Source: Boesenbergia rotunda
Taxonomy: Eukaryota > Streptophyta > Magnoliopsida > Zingiberales > Zingiberaceae
Assembly: GCA_024364735.1 (NCBI GenBank)
Contig: JAGFNQ010002310.1
Location: 399,052-463,051 of the forward strand
Direction of reading: 5' to 3'
Length of the DNA stretch: 64,000 nucleotides
Positions 34,710 to 46,337 of the stretch are shown in pieces; within the stretch, counting starts at the first letter, position 1, and every line of letters begins with the position of its first letter. The notes beneath the pieces are model-generated. The model saw only the letters and a list, made by a program, of their open reading frames with translations. It had not been told where the DNA came from and did no database searches. The position numbers and the translations under genes were made by a program.

Positions 34710-36240
34710 TCCTCACTCAATTTTATGACATACTGTATTTTATCCATTCCCGAGAACCAAGGATTCATACAAGTCCCAACTCGTTCAGTGCGAGTTCTTT
34801 CTTTGCGGTTTTCGCCCACCATCTTCCGTTCATGAATTGATTTTCAGTTGTGCCATTATTCCACTTTTGATATTTGTAGTATTTTGATCGTCAAACATTG
34901 CGTCATTAGAATTTCATAAACATCTGCTGCTATGGATATGTGCTTGATTCGTGTATCCCATTTCATGATTTACTTTTTTCATGTAATTTAGGGACCGACT
35001 GTAAGGGACGTCTATGTGAGGTGAGCATAATTCCTTTTGCTACAGTTGATTCGAGAATCTCAGTTCTCGGTAAAGTTTGACAACACCTGTTCCAGTGTAT
35101 TTCTAAACTGAATCAATTGGCTCTGCGCTGCCTAACAGAATTAGAATCTTGATATGTATAACATTAAATTTTTTTTTTTAAGATGAGATAAATAAATAGT
35201 TAATAACTTAAAGCTGCTCTTTCTAAATATTTGTGTTATCGGTCTAATATATATAGTTTTAAAATCAAAAGAGCTTGCAAGCGTATAAACTCCAAAATAA
35301 TATCTATCCCCAATTACGATATATTTATAGAATTTTTTTTTTAAATGGGACGCGAATCCTGGGACGCTGGGCTTCTAGATCGTTCACTGTAAGCGTTTCC
35401 TGATTTATCTTGACAGTCGGTAGAAAATTTTCGTGTGATCGGGTCGATCGCGCAAGATTGATTGAAAAAATCTCATTAATCATTTTTTCCAAAGTAATTT
35501 TAGCCGGCAAATATTAGTGTACTTGTGAGATTTAATTTTTACAAAAATATATAATTGCACTATTATTATTATTATTATTATTAATAATGTTGTTGTTTAA
35601 TGTTTTTTATATAATTATGATTCTCATGTACCGCTTATTAATTTGTTGTCGGAAACAAATTAGTTATAGAATGACTAAATTGTAAAGTCTTAGCTGTGCG
35701 ATTTGGAATAATGATTTGTAAAGGCAATTAATTAATAATGTGGTTGTGGGGCTGGCTCAAATATGTCTGTTTGCTAATCGTCAAACAAGAATCAATTAAT
35801 CCTGATTAATAGGTTCAATTTAATAAAAGAATTTCACAGGTCCCCATGATAAATATGAGAGTGCTCGTGTTATTAGACTCATGGTTTGTAGATTTCACGG
35901 TTCGTGGATTTATCCTGCCGATGAAAGTTCTGCTCCGTCTAAGTACTTATCTATAACTTATAATATAGATTCTCAATTACGACGTATTTATAGGATATTT
36001 TTTTTAAATGTGATGTAAATTCTGAGACGTTGGACTTTTAAATTATCCATCACGAGTACTTCTCGATTTATCATGATGATCGATGAAATTTTTTTATAAA
36101 ATCGAATCGATCATCTGAAATTAAAACAATATCATTAATTATTTTTTTTAATGACCCAACATGGCCGCTCCGCTAATGGTCATGCTCATGAGTAATCATA
36201 CTTGACATTATGTTTTATATTTTTTTCCATCCAATAAAAG
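34710..36240. other. 3' flank of clathrin gene and intergenic DNA
   Basis: The transcript end probably lies within the first 300-500 bp; I see no canonical AATAAA close to the stop. Farther on is AT-rich DNA, including the first copy and most of the second copy of a diverged direct repeat (35291-35505 and 35953-36152). No gene seen. Confidence 0.4.
35291..36152. repeat. Diverged direct repeat pair of about 200 bp
   Basis: 35291-35505 and 35953-36152 share a chain of words in the same order, such as AATTACGA, TATTTATAG, a T-run followed by AAATG, CTCATTAAT-like text and ATTTTTTTTAATG-like text. Identity is low and they are separated by about 450 bp. They may be the ends of an old element or two old copies of one repeat. 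Confidence 0.5.
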
Positions 36241-36581
36241 ATAAGTATGCTCCGGTCAAGAATTGATCTGTATTCTATAGGAATCCATCAAATATCTTTA
36301 CTGCTGCCCTGTCCCTCTAGAGGCTTCTCAAACATGTCCTCGCGTTTGCTTGTCTTGGGTATAGTCAGAATTCAAAGTCACCTAAGACTAACCATCGACT
36401 ATCTAGGGTGGGCTATATGGGAAAGACCAATGAATTTATGATGGAGCTAAAAAAAATTTAAAAAAAAAAGTCATTAATCAAATTCCATAGAGCCTAATTG
36501 ATTTCCTTCTTTATTTATAATTTGTTTCACCTGAGGAAAATCTGGTTAAAATATGTAGGGTTGGAACCCACCCTACTCTAA

Positions 36582-37395
36582 GGTCATCTCCAACCAATAC
36601 ACCAAAACATCAAATTTAATGTCAAAATCATACTAAACCACTCCAACCAATACACCAAAACTCATCCCAAATTTGGTGTGATGAATAATACATCACCAAA
36701 TTTGGTGATGCACTATTCATCACACCAAATTTGGTGTTGGAATTTTTTATTTTTTTTAATATTTAAAAATTCTTATTATATTATATAATCAATAAAATCA
36801 TATATAATATATATTATTAAATATTATATTACTAAATATCATTAATAAAAATTAATTTATAATTATTTTTTTCATAATTATTTAAAAATATTAATTAGTT
36901 ATTATAATATTAATTAAAAATATAATAGCGTATTTTAATTTAATTAAACTTATAAAAATTTAATTTAATAAAAAATTTATTTATTAAACATATTTTAATT
37001 ATAATTATATTTATAAATTATATCATTAATTTTAAAAAAAATATAATAAAATAATTAAAATTAAATGTTATTGTTTATTTTAAATAAAAATTAGTAATTA
37101 TGTTAATTGTGTGTGATTTTAAAATATTTTTATATAGATTGGTTGGATGTAAAATTTTTAAAAATTAACTTATTAAAATATTAATTTTAAATATAATACA
37201 TATCATGTAAAGATTATTAAATTAAAATTTATGTGGATAATTAAATTTTGAATAAGACGAAATAGAATATTCCTTTTTGGTGTGATATGGTGTTAGTGGG
37301 TTGGAGCTGAAATAGTGATTGGTGTTGAAATTGTACCATTTTAATATGGAATTGACACCAAATATAATATTTTAGGTTGGAAATGGACTAAAGAT
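36582..37395. mobile_element. Probable large MITE with CACCAAATTTGGTG repeats
   Basis: The ends CATCTCCAACCAATACACC and the complement of a right end containing GGTTGGAAATGG are partly inverted. Both ends carry repeats of ACACCAAATTTGGTGT, a palindrome. The 36750-37250 interior is over 80 percent A+T. Flanks TCTAAGG and CTAAAG may be decayed TSDs. Superfamily not assignable; about 810 bp. Confidence 0.5.
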
Positions 37396-37407
37396 AACTC
37401 AGCCCTT

Positions 37408-37666
37408 ATCATCATCATCATCATCATCATCGTCAGTTTACAAACATCTCGATCCCCAATCCATCTTTCAGTTATTTCACAATCATCGCCAATTTTCATA
37501 AGTTTAATATTTCAATTTTTATAAGTTTAATATTATCCATCGATGGGTGGGCGATTGAGCTAGACGTCCGATAGTTGTTGATGATAAGAACAAAAAGAGC
37601 AGGCTGGTAGCTACCGATATCAACGGCTGTGTGTAGTACGGTCTTTATCACCGAAATAAATAATCA

Positions 37667-37720
<54 letters not shown>
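37408..37720. repeat. Two microsatellites: (ATC)n and (GTCGCC)n
   Basis: 37408-37432 is an (ATC) run. 37668-37720 is a GTCGCC hexamer repeated about eight times in perfect register. The stretch between is ordinary intergenic DNA. Confidence 0.9.
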
Positions 37721-38329
37721 CAGCAGTAGGGATTAAAGAGAGTGGACACCCACGTCATCGTCGATCGATGCTCGGAACAGTTCGCCTCCCGCTTCGTCCG
37801 TACGACGATTATTTTTGAATCATAGAGCTAGCTAGTAGACAGGAGGTGGAACGTCCATTCGGTTTTTTTTTTAATTTAATATTGTACTCGACTTGACCCA
37901 CTTTTAAATATATCTTAGATACACCAACTTTTTTTTTTATTTTTTTAAATTGATACGGATATTCAATTTTCGTCCATTAATTACAGAGATGATGAATTAA
38001 TTCTCATAAAATATTTTTATCAATTATTAGAATAAATTAAAAAATATTCGTGATAAATGATCCGTCGATATTCTTAAGTTACGTGTCAAGAAAATTTATT
38101 CGGTAGTTCGCCTAAAAAATTATGAATGTGTCACACCAAGTACCATTACCCTGAGATGACTTAGATACATCATCAACGATACAACAATCATAGACACAGC
38201 CGTATTTCCATGCACACAAGAATTTATTTTTCATGCGGGATAATTTATATCCGTGGTGCTTACTGTATCAACAGTCAATTTATTTTCATATTTATCCGAT
38301 GAACGAATAAAAAGAAAGATCGTTTGATA
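37721..38329. other. Intergenic, nothing recognised
   Basis: AT-rich sequence with T-runs near 37863-37940. I see no gene, terminal repeat or array. Confidence 0.4.
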
Positions 38330-39032
38330 GCGATGAGCAATCTGGGGTGGATATGTGGTATGGGAAAGATACGTGGCAGGGCCTACCGAACCAGTGCCTC
38401 GAGGTCAGACCGGGAATCGAGCTCCTGAGTCTATCTCGAGAGAATGGAAGAAAACCCCCGAGGTTAGATCAGGAATCGGGCTTCCGAGACTATCTCAGGA
38501 AAACGAAAGAATGCCCCGAAGTCAACTCGGGAGATAAGACTCCAAGACTGACCCAGGAGACTAGAGCCCAAAGATCAGCGTAGGGATAAGAAAGTCAGAC
38601 TTCAAGTACCCGCTCCTCCTTCCAGAACAGGAAAGTCATTAGGTAATTATTGTTCGTAATGCATGGTAATTAGGATCTTAATAGTCACAGTGGTCGTTAC
38701 CAGAAGAGAACAACTATCAAGTAATCGATGATTAAGGAACGTGGAGGAGGAGGTGAGGATATGTGGGAGGAAGGCATCAGATATATAAAATGCCTCGACA
38801 CCCAGGTAAAAGGGGGTATGTTTGCTAGAATTATAGTACTTTGATTCTTCGTGGTTATCCCTAAGAGAAAGAGTTCTGACTTGAGTGTTAGGGAGGGCTC
38901 CAGCAAAATTTCTTTCGGTGCATCCCATTTACGCTCGTGTTAATCTTGCAGGCATTGACATCCTCTCCCCGTCATCGTCACCGTGGGTTGCGCTTTGGTG
39001 ATTCATCATCCCCGTCGTTCTCTTCCGGAACA
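38330..39032 (+). repeat. 5' LTR of a plus-strand Tat-type element
   Basis: Probable LTR; the right end CCGGAACA (39032) is well placed before a primer-binding-site-like TGGCGTCGTTTGTGG (39037-39051), while the left border is a guess. 38390-38570 repeats a roughly 60-bp unit around GAATCGGGCTTCCGAGACT. A TATA box (ATATATAAAA, 38781-38790) points the same way as the gag that follows. Confidence 0.55.
38781..38790 (+). promoter_or_regulatory. TATA box in the Tat-type 5' LTR
   Basis: ATATATAAAA, about 250 bp before the LTR end, which would be the start of the element's own transcript. Confidence 0.55.
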
Positions 39033-39082
39033 AGTTTGGCGTCGTTTGTGGAAAACATCTAAGCACCAGAAAGAACACTGTG

Positions 39083-39890
39083 ATGGCAGATCCAGAGGGA
39101 CAACCTATCATTTTAACACGGGAGGAGTTGGATCATTTGGTCGCCAACACTGTCAGAGGAGAGCTAGAGTAGCACCAGATTGAACAAGCTGCCTCTCAAA
39201 GAGTGGCTCCAATGCAGGCTGAGATGCCTTGGATGTCGGCCTCGCACAATCGAAATCGAAAATCCATCTCTCCATTGGGAGGGCCGGCAATGATAGCCTC
39301 GATGCCCAAGCGAGATTTCATCGAAAAAATAGAGAGGGCGCATTCAGCCGCCTCCGGCGTTTTACAGCAGGAGGATGGACAGGGGAAGATCGAGGCCGCC
39401 AATGTTCTCCTGAAATCTCCATCTACTCCTTTTTCTCTAGACATCATAGCGGATCTCATGCCCAAGCAGTTTCGTGGTCTATGAATTGTTGATTACAATG
39501 GGAAGACGGATCCGGAAGATCACATCTGCAAGTTTGAGAACGCAACCTTGTTACACCAATACACAGATGGTGTGAAATGCCGAGTGTTCCTGAACACATT
39601 ATTAGGGGCCTCCCAGAGATGGTTTTCGAAACTGCCTCAAAATTTGATAAACTTCTTTCTGAAGTTTAAGACTGTCTTCCTACATCACTTTGCCAGTAGC
39701 CAACGATACCAAAAGACAACTCTGAACTTGTTTGCCTTGAAACAGAATAGCAAATAGCCGCTGAAGGATTATATCCTATGGTTCAATCAGGTGGCGCAAG
39801 ACATGTCGAGCTCCACCTCAGAGATCCTCATCAGCGCCTTCACGCAAGGTCTCTCTGAAGGAGATTTCTTTCGGTCGCTGGTAAAGAAAC
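39083..39890 (+). pseudogene. Tat-type Gypsy gag, N-terminal part
   Basis: Frame from the ATG at 39083 (MADPEGQPIILTREELDHLV) stays open in one phase to the SIRE-type LTR at 39891, broken only by three stops (near 39170, 39482 and 39755). The Retrotrans_gag core is clear: TDPEDHICKFENATLLHQYT, VKCRVFLNTLLGASQRWF, then LKFKTVFLHHF. No indel separates the parts. The rest of gag and all of pol are outside this contiguous piece because of the later insertion. Confidence 0.85.
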
Positions 39891-40993
39891 TGTTGGGACC
39901 TTGTCATTTAGCTAGAGAGGGGGGGGGGTGAATAGCTACTTTTCGATTTTCTTCCTACAATGTTAGCAAGCACAAGCGGAAAACTAAAACAAAACCTAAA
40001 ACAATGCTAACGTCAAACCTTTATGTGGGTCGGAGATGATACTCCTACTCCCCGGAACACCTCCGGCTAGCTCTTGTCGCTCCTTATGGGTGGAGAAACC
40101 TCGCCACAATACCTTGACAACCTCTGAGCACATTTAGGCTACTAACAGACATTACCCAAGCTTGTTTCGCCAAGAAGAAACAACCAAAAACGAGCCCTCT
40201 TAAATAGTGCTCGATATTATTCTGACTGTTACCAGTCGACTGGTGCTAATACCAATCGACTAGTTCACTTGAATTCGAATGTATCAGCCCGACGCTTCGA
40301 ATTCTATTCAGCATCAGTCGACTGATCATAGGATCCGTCGACTGATCTCTCTGTGCTCTTCATCAGTCGACTGCCACCTAAGGTTTCCCTTCCCGAGTAC
40401 AATTCTCTCAGCACTCGAACCCTAGGATTTTCCTTCCCGAGTACAATTCTCTCAGCACTCAAATCCTCATGACTTAGTTGACTCTTCATCCAGCAGCCTC
40501 AGCCTATTGCCTTCAAGTCTTCTTCGACTTCGGCTCTCATCCCTCGGATGCATGCAAGTCCACAACTCGTCTCCCATGCCACCCTTCACGTATGCCTTGA
40601 AGTGCGCTTCCCTCGGCTCATCGTTCCTGCTTCCAGCAGCCTCGACCTATTTCCTTCAAGCATTCTTCGACTTTGGCTCTCACCCCTCGGATGCATGCAA
40701 GCCCATGGCTCGTCTCCCCATGCCACCCTTCACGTATGCCTTGAAGTTCACTTCCCTCGGCTCATCGTCCCTGCTTTGTCCACGGTCCCTCAGATGTATA
40801 TAAGGCCACAACTTGTCTCCTCACACCATCCTTCCCCGGACCCGAAGTCGTCTAGCTAAGTCCATGTGTATCCTGCAAACCTACACACTCATATACACAT
40901 ATCAGACCAACATGAAACCCTAACCTAATCATATTGACACATACATCAAAACCCATGATCTACTCGATTAAACTTGGGTGGATTGCACCAACA
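39891..40993 (-). repeat. 3' LTR of a second SIRE-type Copia element
   Basis: 1103 bp, begins TGTTGGGACC, ends GCACCAACA, and is followed by ATCTCTCCCTTTTTG, the minus-strand polypurine tract (40994-41008). Near its left end is the G-run GAGAGGGGGGGGGGTGAATAGC typical of these LTRs. It contains CAGTCGACTG palindromes at 40230-40380 and direct repeats around GGATGCATGCAAG at 40500-40800. It interrupts the Tat gag. The partner LTR is not in the window. Confidence 0.85.
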
Positions 40994-41431
40994 ATCTCTC
41001 CCTTTTTGATGTGTGACAATATGTTTAAGTTACATGCAAAAATAACAATTGAAAATTACAGACATAACAAATTAAGAAGCATAAAAATGCATCCTCCCCC
41101 TTAACCTATGCCTTCACACATAATTTTTAATTTTGCATAACCACAAGTTAAGTTAAAAACTAACTCCATAAATTAAGTTAAAAACTAACTTAAACCCAAG
41201 TTCTCCCCCTTTGACACCATCAAAAGGATTGCCCCAAGCAATATTACCCACTAGTATCAATTAGGAATACCTTTTGTTTCTGAAAACCCCCAGAAATCAG
41301 AATACAGAAGCACCAGTCGACTGCGTCAGTTACCAGTCGACTGGTGCCTTCGAACTGCAAACCTACCGAAAGATCAGTCGACTGATGGGGGATTAGTCAA
41401 CTGATGCATAGAAAATCTTAGTTCCTGGATC
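40994..41431 (-). other. 3' interior of the second SIRE-type element
   Basis: Polypurine tract at 40994-41008, then AT-rich untranslated sequence with CTCCCCCTT runs. CAGTCGACTG palindromes appear again at 41310-41400. It is cut off at 41431 by the chromovirus LTR. Confidence 0.7.
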
Positions 41432-43844
41432 TGTAGCGACCCGCCCTTCTCCACCTTTGACGGATCGTTACTTTATTTACTTCTTGACTCTAATGCACGA
41501 CTAAGAATGCGGAACTTCTTTTTTTTTCTTTTAAATTCATCTAGGGATGATATTCTAACTCTAATAGTCATGCATGATACAATGGCATACTTCCTTTCTC
41601 TAGAACTTCACTGCAATGGTACCAGTCGACTGCCATCTAACCAGTCGACTGGTATCGGCCACAGAAAGTTTCTGGGCGCGGCACCAGTCGACTGGCCTCT
41701 TGGCAGTCGACTGATGCATCGAACAGAAGCTGCCGTTCGATAGGGCAGTCGACTGATACTGAACCAGTCGACTGGCACGCCTGAAAATCTGAAATTCAGA
41801 TTCGAAACCTTGCCTCAATGGTCCACCAAACTTATATTTTCAAGCCATACAAAGACACAACACCATTTCTATACTCTATACTAGTTTCCTAAACATTTTA
41901 GCCAATCAAAACAACTTCATAAACTCGAAATTAGAACTTTTGCGAAAGAAATTAAGTTATGAAAATCTATATGAACTTTAAACTAGAGTTTTGTACCAAA
42001 CTTAACTCCTATGCATTCATAATACCAAAACACATGTTCTACACCTTACTAAAGCATTTTGGAATGTAATGCAACTTTTCTAGGCATATTTATAGCAATA
42101 AAAACTTGATTCAAAGGGAAACTCACAATATCTTGGCACATGCATCAAATAGCTCCATCAAGTATCAATATTCAAAACTACTCACACTTATACTCATCCA
42201 ATGCAATCATAAGGATATGTATGCTAAATAAAATGACATGGAATCTTTACTCATGGTTTTAGGATATGCAAAATATCTAAAACGCAAATACTTGGATAAA
42301 TGCTATATGATCTAACTTAAACTAAGACTTTATAATAAATGCACTTTAAGTCCTTCATTCATCTTGTCCCAAGGACCTCTCCAAGGTCAGCCACCACACA
42401 CACGTCACTCAGCACCGCCTTGTCGCCTTCCTTCAGAATTGCTTGCCTTTACCTTTACCTGCAGCAAGAGGAAATGCAACTAATAAGCAAAAAGCTTAGT
42501 AAGTACTATCTAGCTCACAAAATCTCGAAAATGTGCAAACATGCTTTTTAAACAATGTGAAATCACATGAGATACTTTTATGCTTAAAAGAAAACTAAAC
42601 CATGTATACTCAAGCATTAATAAGTCTCAACTTACTTGTTCTTGGCTTAACTTGAACTTTAGCAATTCTTTAACTTTAAATCTTCCTTTAACTTTTAGAA
42701 AACTTCTTTAAACTTTAGAAAACTTTGCTAAAGCATATACTTGAAAATAATAACTCACTTGGATCCACTTAAGACGTAAGTACCATCTTATGCGCGTTCC
42801 CTAAAAGGTTGGGGTAGCGAGCCACCAATCCTAATAGAGCAGACCTTGGTCTACCAGGGCCAAGACCTTGGAATTGGACACCTGGATTTCTTTAACGACG
42901 CCCTTGGACGCCGGGTACTGGCCTTAGAAAATAAAATACTTACTTTTTCTTATCTTGAATGCCTTGGCATTTTAACGAGCACCTTGTGTGCCCAAATCCC
43001 TAAGTCTTGACTTTTGGGGATTTCTTAAGGCCTTGGCCTTTTCTTTTCTTATCTTTATCTTCTCTTTTCTTTTCTCATAACTTTTCTTAGACCCTAACCT
43101 CATATAGGGTACTTAATTAAACTTATACAAGCATGGATTAAACTAGAGTTACATGCAAAATCATAAACTCAAGGAAAATTGCACTTTTAACTTTCTAACG
43201 GGAAAAACTTGCGGAAAAACCGCCTCTTACTGCAGGTGAGCAGTACTTACCTTGATATCTTGGACTTACAACCAAGAACGGCGTCGGAGGTTCCGGAGAA
43301 ACTCGGAGTCTCGGAGATTTCTTCGCGCTCACGCGTTCCTCTCGTCGTGGGGATTCCGAATATCGGAAAATCTCTCGGAGGAGAGCCTTGGCCGGCCACC
43401 GGAGGAGAGCCCTAGGGCTTGGTGTGTTTTCGCCCAAGAGAGGAGGAGGGGGCGGCGTGCGTGGGTGTTGGGCGAGGGAGAGGGTTTAGTTGAGAGAAAA
43501 ATAAAATTTCTCTCCTTAATTATCTATTTATACTTAGGGTATTTAAGTCCAACTTATAACTTAACTTAATATCTCTCTATTTTCTTTCAGCACACCCCTG
43601 CTGGGGCTCCTGGTTAACCCGACCAACTTAAGTCGTTGATCCCACGGGAGGTCTCGGGTTCAAAACTCATCCAGGCAACTTTTTGCCGAAAACTCTATTT
43701 CTTTTAATAAAAATACTAAACGGACTCGGAAAATTCCCTAAAAATATTCTAAAAATTCCTAAAAATATCTAGAATATTTCTAAAACATTTCTAACTAATT
43801 TCAAGGACTTTAAGGACTTAAAGTGGAAATTTTGGGGTGTTACA
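41432..43844 (-). repeat. 3' LTR of the Tekay-type element
   Basis: 2413 bp. CAGTCGACTG palindromes cluster at 41620-41790. On the minus strand a TATA box (TATAAATAG) is at 43524-43532, and upstream of it a tRNA-like antisense segment lies at 43600-43680. Confidence 0.93.
43524..43532 (-). promoter_or_regulatory. TATA box of Tekay 3' LTR
   Basis: CTATTTATA on the + strand, TATAAATAG on the element's strand. The same box is in the other LTR at 51369-51377. Confidence 0.65.
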
Positions 43845-43879
43845 ATCCCCCATACCTTATGAAAAGTTCGTCCTCGAAC

Positions 43880-44113
43880 TTAGAATAATTCTGGATATCT
43901 TTCTCTCATGCTGTCCTCACGTTCCCAAGTAGCCTCCTCATGCTGTTGATTCTGCCAGATGACCTTCACTAGTGGCACTTCTTTGTTTCTTAATCTTTTA
44001 ACTGCTTTGTCCACTATCTGTGTCGGTCTGCTCTCATAGCTAAGATCTTCTTGGATCTGTACTGACTGAGGCTGAATCACTTGGCTAGGGTCGTGAATAC
44101 ACTTCTTTAGCAT
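43880..44113 (-). CDS. Tekay integrase C-terminus with chromodomain-like tail
   Basis: Seventy-seven codons that follow the integrase after a one-base shift near 44128. It ends in RLRNKEVPLVKVIWQNQ, then EEATWEREDSMRERYPELF, which matches the C-terminal chromodomain-like module of Tekay/Del chromoviruses, thought to guide insertion into heterochromatin. The shift may be a sequencing error or real decay. Confidence 0.8.
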   Translation of the reverse strand: MLKKCIHDPSQVIQPQSVQIQEDLSYESRPTQIVDKAVKRLRNKEVPLVKVIWQNQQHEEATWEREDSMRERYPELF

Positions 44114-45300
44114 AGAGACATGAAAGTACTGTGGATAGCTGACATATCCTCTGGCAAGTCCAGCTCATAGGCTACCTTCCCAACTCTCTTTATAATCTTG
44201 TAGGGTCCTATGTAGCGAGGACTCAGCTTGCCCTTTTTGCCAAATCTCATCACTCCCTTCATAGGAGCGACCTTGAGAAATACTGAATCTCCAACTTGGA
44301 ATTCAAGTGGCCTACGGCGTGTGTCAGCATAACTTTTCTGTCTACTCTGGGCAGTCTCAATCCTCTGGCGGATCGTCTGGATAGCCTGAGTGGTCTCATC
44401 TATAAGCTCAGTCTGGCTGCCTAGTCCTGACTCCATCTCTTTCTTCTCACCAGCTTCTTGCCAACATATGGGTGATCTGCATTTCCTGCCATACAATGCC
44501 TCATAAGGTGCCATCCTGATGGTGGCCTGATAGCTATTGTTGTAGGCAAACTCAGCTAAGCACAGAAATTTGCACCAACTGCCTTTAAAGTCCAACGCAC
44601 AAGCCCTGAGCATGTCTTCTAAAATCTGATTTACTCTCTCTGTTTGTCCATCTGTCTGGGGATGGAAAGCTGTGCTGAACTGAAGTCTGGTGCCTAGGGC
44701 GTCCTGAACACACCTCCAAAAATGGGAGATGAACCGCCCATCTCTGTCAGAAACGATCGACTTCGGAACTCCGTGAAGCCTGATTACTTCTTTCACGTAC
44801 AGCTGTGCTAACTGCTCTACCGAATGCGATAACTTGATGGCTAGGAAGTGGGCAGACTTGGTCAATCTATCCACTATCACCCATATTGCATCGTGTCCAT
44901 GGGTGGTCCTTGGGAGACCTGTGATAAAATCCATGGATATCTCTTCCCACTTCCACTCTGGAATGGGAAGTGGCTGTAGAACTCCTCCTGGTCTCTGGTG
45001 CTCTGCCTTGACTCTCTGGCAGGTCAAGCAGGTACTGATATATCTGGCCACGTCTCGCTTGAGTCCAGACCACCAGAATCTTTTCTTTAAATCTTGGTAC
45101 ATCTTGGTAGAACCAGGATGCATAGAGTACGGGGTACTGTGGGCCTCTTCTAAAATATTCTTTCTTAGTTCCTCATCATTGGGGACGCAAAGGCGGTCTC
45201 CAAGATAGAGGATGCCACTATCTGATACTCGAAACTCCGAATTTTCTGCCTCTTGGACCTCCTGCTTGATCTTCTGGATCTCTGGGTCTGACTTTGCTTT
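44107..45300 (-). CDS. Tekay integrase
   Basis: Open from 45123 and, in the same phase, back to about 45300, where a frame change separates it from RNase H. It has the zinc-binding region (HPGSTKMYQDLKKRFWWSGL, then CLTCQRVKAEHQ), the catalytic core (DFITGLPRTTHGHDAIWVIV, SDRDGRFISHFW, DGQTERVNQ) and the C-terminal part (FLKVAPMKGVMRFGKKGKLS). Catalytic residues D, D and E appear present. Nothing except the two frame changes looks disabling. Confidence 0.88.
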   Translation of the reverse strand, partial: KAKSDPEIQKIKQEVQEAENSEFRVSDSGILYLGDRLCVPNDEELRKNILEEAHSTPYSMHPGSTKMYQDLKKRFWWSGLKRDVARYISTCLTCQRVKAEHQRPGGVLQPLPIPEWKWEEISMDFITGLPRTTHGHDAIWVIVDRLTKSAHFLAIKLSHSVEQLAQLYVKEVIRLHGVPKSIVSDRDGRFISHFWRCVQDALGTRLQFSTAFHPQTDGQTERVNQILEDMLRACALDFKGSWCKFLCLAEFAYNNSYQATIRMAPYEALYGRKCRSPICWQEAGEKKEMESGLGSQTELIDETTQAIQTIRQRIETAQSRQKSYADTRRRPLEFQVGDSVFLKVAPMKGVMRFGKKGKLSPRYIGPYKIIKRVGKVAYELDLPEDMSAIHSTFMSLC

Positions 45301-45363
45301 CTTTGTATATCCACAAGCAGGGTTGACTCTAGAGTCAATGCAGAAAGTTGCCCAATTATTACC

Positions 45364-46337
45364 TCGACTCCAAAATCCTTTATCTCTTTCTGAAGTGGTG
45401 GAGACAGTGATGATAGGGACATCAGTGCTGCACAGGATTTCTGCTCAGTGCATCTGCCACTTTATTAGCTTTACCTGGGTGGTAGAGGATTTCACAGTCA
45501 TAATCTTTGACCAACTCTAGCCACCTGCGCTGCCTCATATTCAGGTCCTTCTGAGTGAAGAAGTACTTCAAACTCTGATGGTCTGTGAAGATTCTGCACT
45601 GCACTCCATACAGGTAGTGTCTCCAGAGCTTCAGTGCGAAAACCACAGCTGCTAGCTCAAGGTCGTGGTAGGGTAATTCTTCTCATAGTCCTTGAGCTGT
45701 CTGGAGGCATATGCTATTACTTTACCGTCTTGCATGAGGACAGCTCCAAGGCCCATCTTGGATGCATCACTGTAGATGTCAAAGGCCTTGTCACTCTCTG
45801 GAACAGTCAGGATGGGAGCACTAGTCAATCTTTTCTTCAGTTCTAGGAANTTCGACTCCAAAATCCTTTATTTCTTTCTGAAGTGGTAGAGACAGTGATG
45901 ATAGGGACATCAGTGCTGCACAGGATTTTCTGCTCAGTGCATCTGCCACTTTATTAGCTTTACCTGGTGGTAGAGGATTTCACAGTCATAATCTTTGACC
46001 AACTCTAGCCACCTGCGCTGCCTCATATTCAGATCCTTCTGAGTGAAGAAGTACTTCAAACTCTGATGGTCTGTGAAGATTCTGCACTGCACTCCATACA
46101 GGTAGTGTCTCCAGAGCTTCAGTGCGAAAACACAGCTGCTAGCTCAAGGTCATGCGTAGGGTAATTCTTCTCATAGTCCTTGAGCTGTCTGGAGGCATAT
46201 GCTATTACTTTACCGTCTTGCATGAGGACAGCTCCAAGGCCCATCTTGGATGCATCACTGTAGATGTCAAAGGCCTTGTCACTCTCTGGAACAGTCAGGA
46301 TGGGAGCACTAGTCAATCTTTTCTTCAGTTCTAGGAA
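45364..46337. repeat. 486-bp duplication around a single N (assembly seam)
   Basis: 45364-45849 and 45852-46337 are the same RNase H sequence, joined by an N at 45850. They differ mainly by one- or two-base indels, mostly in homopolymers. At each break in frame, the other copy reads through. Overlapping, unmerged contig ends explain this better than a biological duplication. Confidence 0.85.

Noticed and set aside
36247..36441. A 64-codon frame between the clathrin gene and the MITE
   Set aside because: No recognisable motif and codon use does not differ from the AT-rich surroundings.
43600..43680. Possible tRNA gene
   Set aside because: A B-box-like word is present but no cloverleaf with proper acceptor and anticodon stems can be drawn; kept only as an observation on LTR structure.
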